From Planctomycetota bacterium (GTDB taxonomy: Bacteria > Planctomycetota > Phycisphaerae > WQYP01), in contig JAJZEY010000028.1 of the NCBI GenBank assembly GCA_021805585.1, positions 1-13,075 of the forward strand: 13,075 bases of DNA, in the 5' to 3' direction. Positions within the stretch are counted from its first letter, which is position 1, and each line of letters opens with the position of its first letter. The notes beneath the pieces were generated by a model, which saw only the letters and a list, made by a program, of their open reading frames with translations, searched no databases and had not been told where the DNA came from. Positions 7,327 through 13,075 of this stretch are shown piece by piece. The position numbers were made by a program, and so were the translations under genes.

Positions 7327-7441
7327 GATGTGAGAGCGGCGGGTGCGGGTCGGGCGGTGAACAATATGTGTGACCGGACGTGTGCCCGGCCATCGGCCCC
7401 ATGCAAACCCGCTACAGGAATCGCAGTCGGATGATGCGGAT

Positions 7442-8227
7442 ATGAAGCTGAATTCTAAAAGCCATGTGCCGGAAGACACGACTGAAAGCGGGCCGCAGCC
7501 GGTCGGCGCGGCGATCGCCGCCGCTGATGTGCCGACGGGTCGGGATTCCACGCGTACACGTCTTCTGCTGGCTGCCGGAGAGGCCTTCGCGGAGCATGGG
7601 TTTCACAGCACAACAATAGGCATGATCTGCAAAGCCGCCGGAGCGAATATAGCCGCCGTCAATTACCATTTTGGTGGGAAAGAACGGCTGTATGAGGAAA
7701 CTATTAAATTCGGTCGTGCCAGTTGCAGCCATTCACGACTGTTGGAATCCGATGAACTTGGGCGCATGGAACCGCGTGCGGCGCTGCGGGCGTTTATTGA
7801 TGCCTATATCCAAACGCTGCTTCGCAAAGATCGTTTGCAGTGGCATACCCGAATCATCTGCCGCGAACTCGCCGAGCCGACGCCCGCACTCGAAACGTTT
7901 ATACGGGATGTCATAAAGTTACGCCGCAAACGGCTGGGCGATATCATTCATCGCCTTGCAAGCCGGCGTTTAGCCCCCAGCGAAACGGATATGCTGATTG
8001 AAAGCATTATCGCCCAGGGGCAGTTTTATTACCGGTGCCGGCCGATAATTCTGCGGCTGCGCGGCAAAGACCATTTTGACGCCGACCAGCTTCGGGAAAT
8101 TGTGGATCATATTACCCGATTTTCGTTGGGCGGGATTGCGGCGGTCGCCGCGGGCGGGCCGGCACCGAATGTGGCCGTGCCTTCGACGGCCGGCCGGATT
8201 CGCGGTAGCCGCAGGGAAATTCAATGA
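7442..8227 (+). CDS. TetR-family transcriptional regulator, CecR/YbiH-like
   Basis: DNA-binding regulator with an N-terminal helix-turn-helix (about residues 38-85: TRTRLLLAAGEAFAEHGFHS, then ICKAAGANIAAVNYHFGGKE) and a C-terminal ligand domain. The segment around 138-165, with RELAEPTPALETFIRDVIK, is the signature of the CecR/YbiH type C-terminal domain (formerly DUF1956). CecR in E. coli is linked to control of efflux-type genes. From the ATG at 7442 the product is 261 residues; the frame also allows GTG at 7370 (285 residues). Neither start has a strong ribosome site, and the first 35 residues look disordered either way. A tail of about 30 residues beyond the domain is low in structure. 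It is the first gene of the efflux operon, 30 bases before the fusion-protein gene, and sits next to the CATTTGAA operator. It is probably an autorepressor released by a small hydrophobic ligand, which is inferred. Confidence 0.9.
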   Translation: MKLNSKSHVPEDTTESGPQPVGAAIAAADVPTGRDSTRTRLLLAAGEAFAEHGFHSTTIGMICKAAGANIAAVNYHFGGKERLYEETIKFGRASCSHSRLLESDELGRMEPRAALRAFIDAYIQTLLRKDRLQWHTRIICRELAEPTPALETFIRDVIKLRRKRLGDIIHRLASRRLAPSETDMLIESIIAQGQFYYRCRPIILRLRGKDHFDADQLREIVDHITRFSLGGIAAVAAGGPAPNVAVPSTAGRIRGSRREIQ

Positions 8228-8257
8228 GTCAGGTTTGGTACAATCAGGAGTTGCAAG

Positions 8258-9670
8258 ATGAGTAATGTTTCGTCCACAGGCAGCGGTGCCCGGGCCAGCG
8301 CTGCTGCGCCAATGAACGCGGGCGAACCGACGGGTTCCAGCGCTGCGTCGGCGGTCGGGCCTCCGCCGAATGGAGCCGGCAGGCGAAAGAAAATATTCAT
8401 CATTGGCGGTGGCATTCTGCTTGTGCTGGGGCTGGTGGTGGGTATTCCATGGTACATTCATTCGCAAAAATATATGTCTACGGATGATGCCTTTGTGCAG
8501 GCGCATGTGGTTGAGATTGCGCCGCAAATTGCCGCTCCGGTGCTTGCTGTGCGGGTTCTGGACAACCAGTTTGTAAAAAAAGGTACGGTGCTCGTTACGC
8601 TTGATCCGCGAAATTATCAGGCCCAGTTGGATCGAATTAAGGCGCAGCTTGCGTCCGCGCGGGCTGCGGCGGTGGGCGGGCAATTTGACCTGGCGCTGGT
8701 GAATAAAACTTCCAGTGCCGCCTATTCGCAAGCCCAGGCGCAGGTTGTTATTGCGCAGGCCGGCATTGCCGTCGGCCGAGCGGCCATTGCCCAGTCACAA
8801 AGTTCGCTGGCGCAGGCCAGAGCCATGGTGCTTTCGGCCAAGGCGGATATCGCCCGTTCCGCCGCTCAGGTGAAGGCCGCGGAGGCTCAGGCCGCCAAGG
8901 CGAATGATGACTATCATCGCTATGCGACATTGCTAAAAACCGGCGATGTAACTCCGGTTCAACTGGAGGGTTATCGTGCGGCTTCGATTACGGCCCAGGC
9001 CAATGTAACGGCCGCCCGGAAGAACGTGCAGGCCAAAGTTGCGGCTTTAGCGCAGGCGAACGCGGCGGTTTACGCGGCCCGGCAGGGAGTTCTTGCGGCG
9101 CGGGCTCAATTGAATCAGGCGGCGGCGGGTCTGCAAAAATCGCAGGCGCAGCTTGCCTCTGTAAATGTTGTGCCGGAAGAAATTGGCCGCAAAACCAGCA
9201 GCTTTCAAAGCCAGTCAGCTCAGGTGGCCGAATTAAAGGCCGCCCTGCGGCAGGCCATGCTGAATGTCTCCTATTGTGTGATTAAAGCCCCGGCCAGCGG
9301 TTATGTCACGCAAAAATCCGTTGAGCCGGGTGATTACGTAACGGCAGGCCAGACACTCCTTAATATTGTGCGGCCGAACATGTGGGTCATAGCTAATTTT
9401 AAGGAAACCGCGCTGACGAAAATGAAACCAGGCGATCCGGCCACCATCAGCATTGATGCCTATCCAAACGCTACGTTTCAGGGATATGTGCAAAGTATTC
9501 AAGCGGGCACCGGGGCATCCTTCAGCTTGCTGCCGCCGGAAAATGCCACGGGCAATTATGTGAAGGTTGTGCAACGGGTGCCGGTCAAAATTCTGTTTAA
9601 GAACCTGCCGAAGAAAATGCCTTATTTGGCATCTGGAATGTCGGCTGTGCCGGAGGTAAAAGTGCAATGA
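8258..9670 (+). CDS. EmrA-like membrane fusion (periplasmic adaptor) protein of the HlyD family
   Basis: Adaptor joining the inner-membrane pump to the outer-membrane channel. The 470-residue product has a short cytosolic N-terminus, one membrane helix (about 46-67), then the EmrA signature STDDAFVQAHVVEIAPQIAA and the first half of a lipoyl-like domain (about 76-118). A very Ala/Gln-rich alpha-helical hairpin follows (about 119-338), with its turn near 226-236 (LLKTGDVTPVQLEGYR). The second lipoyl half comes next (340-372, VIKAPASGYVTQKSVEPGDY), then the beta-barrel domain with the EmrA-type block SLLPPENATGNYVKVVQRVP (about 423-442). Each hairpin arm is about 110 residues, clearly longer than I expect for E. 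coli EmrA (390 residues in all). AGGAG lies 7 bases before the ATG. The stop overlaps the pump gene start (ATGA), so the two are coupled. Confidence 0.95.
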   Translation: MSNVSSTGSGARASAAAPMNAGEPTGSSAASAVGPPPNGAGRRKKIFIIGGGILLVLGLVVGIPWYIHSQKYMSTDDAFVQAHVVEIAPQIAAPVLAVRVLDNQFVKKGTVLVTLDPRNYQAQLDRIKAQLASARAAAVGGQFDLALVNKTSSAAYSQAQAQVVIAQAGIAVGRAAIAQSQSSLAQARAMVLSAKADIARSAAQVKAAEAQAAKANDDYHRYATLLKTGDVTPVQLEGYRAASITAQANVTAARKNVQAKVAALAQANAAVYAARQGVLAARAQLNQAAAGLQKSQAQLASVNVVPEEIGRKTSSFQSQSAQVAELKAALRQAMLNVSYCVIKAPASGYVTQKSVEPGDYVTAGQTLLNIVRPNMWVIANFKETALTKMKPGDPATISIDAYPNATFQGYVQSIQAGTGASFSLLPPENATGNYVKVVQRVPVKILFKNLPKKMPYLASGMSAVPEVKVQ

Positions 9671-11277
9671 GTGCCGCGGGTTCATCGCCGACAACCGCGA
9701 CCGGCGCGGGCTATACTCCGGCCAAACCGATGATCAGCCCCTGGCTGATTGCGCCGCTGGTGGCTATGGCGGCATTCATGGAGGTGCTGGACACCACCAT
9801 CGCCAATGTGGCATTGCCTCATATCGCCGGGGCCATGTCCGCCACGGTGGATGAAAGCACATGGGTATTGACCAGCTATCTGGTGGCCAACGCCATTGTG
9901 TTGCCGCTGAACGGATTTTTTTCAGCGGTGTTTGGCCGGAAAAAATATTTCATGGGTTGCATGGCGGTCTTCACCATCAGTTCGCTGATGGTGGGATTGG
10001 CACCGAGTTTTCCCATTCTTTTGATTTGCCGTGTTTTGCAGGGATTGGGCGGGGGCGGCTTGCAGCCGGGCACGCAGGCGATTTTGCGTGATTCGTTTCC
10101 GCGGGAAAAGATCGGTGCGGCCATGGCGGTCTATGGCATTGTGGTGGTGGTGGGGCCGGTGCTTGGTCCGCTGCTGGGGGGATGGATTACCGATAATTAT
10201 TCGTGGCGATGGTGTTTCCTTATAAATGTGCCTATTGGCATCGTCACCATGTTGGCGCTGCTGGTGCTGTTGCGTGACCCGCCGACACAGCGGCGCGTCA
10301 AAATCAGTGAAACGGGCGTGGATTACATCGGTCTGGGGCTTATTACCCTGGGGCTGGCGAGTCTGCAGATTATGATGGACCGTGGCCAGGATGCCGACTG
10401 GTTTTCTTCGCCGACCATTCGCCTGCTTGCCTTTCTGGCGATTTTCGGGCTGGTCGTGGGATTTATATGGGAATGGTATGAACCGCATCCGATCATCAAC
10501 TTCCGGCTGTTGAAGGATAACAACTTCGGCCTGGCGACACTGGGGATGTTCATTTTCGGGGGCATTCTTTATTCCACCACGACGCTGCTGCCACTGATGG
10601 TTCAAACACTGATGGGCTACGATGCCCGGCAGGCCGGCATGGTGCTGGCACCCGGCGGGATGGTGGTTTTCTGTCTGATGCCGCTGGTCGGATTCCTTGT
10701 GCCGCGGGTGCCGACGCGATGGCTGATCACCTTTGGAATTCTGGTGAATGTGGCGGCACTGATGCTGATGGGGGGGCTGAACCTATCCGCCGATTTTGCC
10801 ACGCTGGCCTGGTGCCGCGGTGTGCAGGGGCTGGGCCTGGCATTTTTGTTTGTACCGTTTAATACCGCCGCGTTCGCGTTTGTGCCACGAGATCGCATAT
10901 CCGACGCTTCCGGCATTTTAAACCTGGCGCGTAATATCGGGGGCAGTGTGGGAATATCCGCGGCGACCGCTTTTGTGGCCAACAGCGCGCAGCGGCAGCA
11001 GAATTTTCTGGTTGGTAACGTGACGCGGTCAAACCCGGTCTATCCGCGGGTGCTGCATGGATTAACCTCCATGCTGGAGCGAGCGGGCCTTTCCGCCGGT
11101 CATGCGGTTAAGACCGCCGAGGCTGTGATTTATAACCAATTGCATGGGCAGGCATCCATGCTGGGATATGTGGATGCGTTTCATGACCTGGCGATCATGT
11201 TTTTACTGGTCATACCGGTGGCCATGCTGCTGCGTACACCGAGTTTCAAGAAAGCCGCTCCGGCGGTTGTGGAGTAA
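9667..11277 (+). CDS. EmrB/QacA-type MFS drug:proton antiporter (DHA2, 14 helices)
   Basis: Inner-membrane proton-driven exporter of 536 residues. It carries the DHA2 motifs: VLDTTIANVALP in helix 1 (Asp42, motif D1), GFFSAVFGRKKYFMG between helices 2 and 3 (motif A, 83-97), GIVVVVGPVLGPLLGGWITD in helix 5 (motif C, the antiporter signature, about 157-176), and WRWCFLINVPIG before helix 6. Hydrophobic segments continue along the protein in a number consistent with 14 helices. EmrB relatives export uncouplers, phenols, fatty acids and lipophilic antibiotics; the substrate here is unknown. It overlaps the fusion-protein gene by 4 bases and is followed after 80 bases by the outer-membrane component, completing a tripartite pump that spans both membranes. 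Confidence 0.95.
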   Translation: MSAAGSSPTTATGAGYTPAKPMISPWLIAPLVAMAAFMEVLDTTIANVALPHIAGAMSATVDESTWVLTSYLVANAIVLPLNGFFSAVFGRKKYFMGCMAVFTISSLMVGLAPSFPILLICRVLQGLGGGGLQPGTQAILRDSFPREKIGAAMAVYGIVVVVGPVLGPLLGGWITDNYSWRWCFLINVPIGIVTMLALLVLLRDPPTQRRVKISETGVDYIGLGLITLGLASLQIMMDRGQDADWFSSPTIRLLAFLAIFGLVVGFIWEWYEPHPIINFRLLKDNNFGLATLGMFIFGGILYSTTTLLPLMVQTLMGYDARQAGMVLAPGGMVVFCLMPLVGFLVPRVPTRWLITFGILVNVAALMLMGGLNLSADFATLAWCRGVQGLGLAFLFVPFNTAAFAFVPRDRISDASGILNLARNIGGSVGISAATAFVANSAQRQQNFLVGNVTRSNPVYPRVLHGLTSMLERAGLSAGHAVKTAEAVIYNQLHGQASMLGYVDAFHDLAIMFLLVIPVAMLLRTPSFKKAAPAVVE

Positions 11278-11357
11278 ACCGTATGTTTTTACAGCGAAAA
11301 GGCAACAAATCGCCATTACCGGTTCATCAGCTTCCAAGGGCAAGGAAGGAGTCGTTC

Positions 11358-12788
11358 ATGCTGTGGAATATTAAAAAGGTTCAATCGAATGGCGCGTGGG
11401 CCTGTTTGGGTCCGGCCACGGCGGTTCTTGCCGCTCTGCTGGCGGGGTGTGTGAATCAGCAAAAGGAGGTGGCCCATTATGACCGGTTGCTTCATGCCCA
11501 TCCGGCCGCAAGCGCGGCGCAGTTGGCGGTTGGGCATACCCTGACGCTTTCCAAAGCGCTGGCCATGGCCAACAGCAACAATGAAGGTCTGGCGATCGGC
11601 GGCGAGGACTATTTGCAATCCCTTATTGCCCACGACCGGGCCTACGCCACGTTTATGCCCACCGTCGGCATAGCGCCGCAGGACTTTCAGCGTAAGGGCT
11701 TTAATGAAACGGGCTTTCCGGGATTGGGAAATGTGTTTCAAACGCATTATTTTGATGTGCCGTTGCAGGCACAATTGAATGTGAATGTGCTGCGCGACGC
11801 CCGGGCCATTCAGGCCGCCGGGGCATACGCAAGTCAACAGAAGGCCTTGCTGCTGGATATGCAGTCCAACCTGCTTTTAGAGGTTGCTCAAACTTATTAT
11901 CAGGTACTTAGCGATCAGCGTTCGGTAAAGGTTCTGCGGCGCACGCTGGGCGTTGAGCAGGCGAACGTGGCGTCCATGACGCGCAAAGAAAAAGCCGGGG
12001 TGGCGCTTCGTCTTTCAGTGTACCAATCCCAGGCGGATGAGGCCTCCACGCGCGTTGAATTGACGCGGTCTCTGGAAAATGTAAACAATGGCCGAGCCAC
12101 GCTGGCGTATCTGATTGGAGTGCCCAGTCTGGCCGGCGCGGTTCTGGTCAACCGGTTTAATCCGCCCAAAACCATTCCCAGCCTGGCCTCGTTGGATCAT
12201 ATCGCACTGGCGCAACGGCAGGACCTTAAGGCGGCCGCTGCCGCGGAACTGGTCGCAAAAAAGGGTGTATCGGCGGCGGTGGCGGAATATTTCCCAACTA
12301 TTTCCGCCAATTTTAATACTTTTTTATATAAAGAAAGCTTTCCCAGCGACAGTTGGTGGAGCGGCCTGTTCAGTGCCAATTTCCCGATTTTTGAAGGCGG
12401 CATGATCTATCAGGATATTCGCAAATCATATTCCGTGTTGCGACAGGCGGCTCTGCGCCGCCAGATGCTGGCCCGGAAAGTTCTGGAAGAAGTGCGCATC
12501 GCGCGGCAAAATTGGATTACCAGCAACAGCCTGGTTCGAAATTTGCATACGGAATGGCGATCCGCCGCGGCGGCGTATGCGCAGGCGCGGCATTCTTTCG
12601 GTGCGGGGCTGGCGACCAATCTGGATGTGATAACCGCCCAGGACCGGGCACTTTCAGCTCGCCTTGGTTACGAACAGGCTCGCTATGCGCAGCGCGTCAA
12701 TATGCTGAATCTTCTGCGCGTCACCGGACGCCTGACCTGGCCGGCGGTGCACGAGCTGGCCGCAGCCGAGGCCGTTGCCAAACATTGA
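11358..12788 (+). CDS. TolC/NodT-like outer membrane efflux lipoprotein
   Basis: Outer-membrane channel of the pump. From the ATG at 11358 the product is 476 residues with a lipoprotein signal: basic start (NIKK), hydrophobic core and lipobox LLAG-Cys31. Two outer-membrane-efflux (OEP) repeats follow, about 62-255 (beginning LTLSKALAMANSNNEGLAIG) and about 280-465, with the pseudo-repeated beta-barrel element near FSANFPIFEGGMIYQDIRKS and the helical segment TNLDVITAQDRALSARLGYE. A strong ribosome site, AAGGAAGGAG (11343-11352 region), sits 6-7 bases upstream. That favours this start over the in-frame ATG at 11283, which would bury the signal behind 25 polar residues. An outer-membrane lipoprotein means the host has a diderm envelope. 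It is the last gene of the operon. Partner assignment to the adjacent EmrAB-like proteins rests on gene order. Confidence 0.93.
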   Translation: MLWNIKKVQSNGAWACLGPATAVLAALLAGCVNQQKEVAHYDRLLHAHPAASAAQLAVGHTLTLSKALAMANSNNEGLAIGGEDYLQSLIAHDRAYATFMPTVGIAPQDFQRKGFNETGFPGLGNVFQTHYFDVPLQAQLNVNVLRDARAIQAAGAYASQQKALLLDMQSNLLLEVAQTYYQVLSDQRSVKVLRRTLGVEQANVASMTRKEKAGVALRLSVYQSQADEASTRVELTRSLENVNNGRATLAYLIGVPSLAGAVLVNRFNPPKTIPSLASLDHIALAQRQDLKAAAAAELVAKKGVSAAVAEYFPTISANFNTFLYKESFPSDSWWSGLFSANFPIFEGGMIYQDIRKSYSVLRQAALRRQMLARKVLEEVRIARQNWITSNSLVRNLHTEWRSAAAAYAQARHSFGAGLATNLDVITAQDRALSARLGYEQARYAQRVNMLNLLRVTGRLTWPAVHELAAAEAVAKH

Positions 12789-12813
12789 GCCAAAGCGGCG
12801 GCGGGATTTTTTT
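12771..12813 (+). terminator. Weak candidate Rho-independent terminator of the efflux operon
   Basis: GCCGTTG (12771-12777), in the last codons of the channel gene, can pair with CGGCGGC (12796-12802) through five Watson-Crick and two G-U pairs. A short purine-rich spacer and seven T residues (12807-12813) follow. The loop of 18 bases is long and the wobble pairs weaken the stem, so the T-run is the better part of the evidence. Confidence 0.3.
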
Positions 12814-12949
12814 CAACTGGAAGGCAAAAGGCCGGAACAGAACCAATTTTGCCACACGATGACCGTGGCCGTTCATACGTTCGGTTGCCGCTACAGTCGC
12901 GTCGCGCGCTGCGTCGTGTGCCGCAGCGGGAGGTGATGCGGCGTGGGAG

Positions 12950-13075
12950 CTATGGTGTAAAGGTTATGGACTCGCCGGGGGTTGTGGATAGTTTCAGCAC
13001 GGACTGGTGAAGTGTTTCAATCCGGCCGCCGGAAACGGAAACGTGAACCCGGTGGCCGGGCCAGGGATTGGCGAG
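12950..13075 (-). CDS. Possible 3' end of a minus-strand gene, unidentified
   Basis: Reading leftwards from the right edge, one minus-strand frame stays open for 41 codons and stops with TAG at 12950-12952. It reads LANPWPGHRVHVSVSGGRIE, then 21 more residues ending in Pro. The composition is protein-like, alternating as in a beta-rich C-terminal domain. The NPWPG phrase recalls the start of the C-terminal domain of methionyl-tRNA formyltransferase, but that enzyme would continue for about 60 more residues, so I do not assign it. With only 41 codons visible, it may be a chance open frame. Confidence 0.3.
   Translation of the reverse strand, partial: LANPWPGHRVHVSVSGGRIETLHQSVLKLSTTPGESITFTP

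Larger units (their letters stand above)
7130..7441. other. Divergent intergenic control region
   Basis: About 310 bases separate the OYE start from the regulator start chosen here. The right-centre part (about 7260-7330) is strikingly AT-rich against its surroundings and holds repeats and two divergent promoter candidates. The left part (7160-7217) is very GC-rich: CCGCGG occurs at 7168-7173 and 7183-7188, able to form a 6-bp stem in the OYE leader, and CGGAATTCCG (7203-7212) is a perfect 10-bp palindrome. I see no gene on either strand, except that the regulator frame is open back to a GTG at 7370. Confidence 0.75.

Noticed and set aside
7370..7441. Longer TetR-family product from GTG at 7370
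   Set aside because: Not excluded, but the extra 24 residues look unstructured and the GTG has no better ribosome site than the ATG at 7442.
7970..8731. 253-codon minus-strand open frame across the regulator and adaptor genes
   Set aside because: It spans two well-supported genes and their junction, is Arg/His-rich and shows no family motif.
9922..10605. 227-codon minus-strand open frame inside the MFS pump gene
   Set aside because: It is rich in Arg, Gln, His and Pro with no fold pattern, typical of an antisense shadow of a membrane protein gene.
11283..11357. Earlier in-frame ATG for the outer membrane channel
   Set aside because: It would put 25 polar residues before the lipoprotein signal, while the ATG at 11358 has a strong AAGGAAGGAG site in the correct place.
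12908..12927. GCTGCG/CGCAGC hairpin after the efflux operon
   Set aside because: Only a 6-bp stem with an 8-base loop and no T-run on either side; common by chance in GC-rich DNA.
12859..12936. Short plus-strand frame starting MTVAVHTFGCRYSR, like the opening of a MiaB/MtaB-type methylthiotransferase
   Set aside because: It stops after 25 codons, the following residues do not continue the family pattern, and no other frame picks it up, so chance resemblance is likelier than a broken gene.

Overview
The window is GC-rich bacterial DNA with dense genes, short or overlapping spacing and Gram-negative envelope genes. Nothing in it names the host. The first gene, a polytopic membrane protein with a long soluble N-terminus and the wording 'YPTLAVEGSDSFDAISRSF', resembles a protein type I associate with Planctomycetota (Phycisphaerae-like lineages). 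The weak or absent Shine-Dalgarno sequences at several starts fit that, so a planctomycete is my best inference, not a proof. No rRNA, tRNA, CRISPR array, transposase or phage gene is visible.

Layout, left to right. (1) 1-2864, plus strand: the 3' part of a membrane protein gene, overlapping by 4 bases an M42-like metallo-aminopeptidase; the two are translationally coupled. (2) 2976-4292, plus: a dihydrolipoamide acyltransferase (E2) standing alone, with no E1 or E3 beside it. (3) 4432-7129, minus strand, read right to left: an Old Yellow Enzyme of the YqjM class, a dienelactone-hydrolase-family enzyme, and a DPM1-like family 2 glycosyltransferase that may have its own promoter. (4) 7130-7441: a divergent control region of about 310 bases with an AT-rich core holding inverted and direct repeats and two back-to-back promoter candidates. 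(5) 7442-12788, plus: a TetR-family regulator of the CecR/YbiH type, an EmrA-like membrane fusion protein, an EmrB/QacA-like 14-helix MFS pump, and a TolC/NodT-like outer membrane lipoprotein; together a complete tripartite efflux operon with its own regulator. (6) 12789-13075: a weak terminator candidate, about 150 bases without a gene, then what may be the 3' end of a minus-strand gene running out of the window.

The most coherent story lies in 5261-12788. The regulator gene starts next to a palindrome with half-site CATTTGAA that contains the -35 box of its own promoter; a third half-site and an extended left arm reach the -35 box of the opposing promoter. One regulator could therefore control both the efflux operon and the OYE/dienelactone-hydrolase pair. 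OYE enzymes reduce activated alkenes and quinones, dienelactone-hydrolase-type enzymes open lactones, and EmrAB-TolC pumps export hydrophobic aromatics. Together they look like an inducible system that chemically disarms and exports an electrophilic or phenolic compound. The component families are well known; the combined control is inferred from sequence layout alone.
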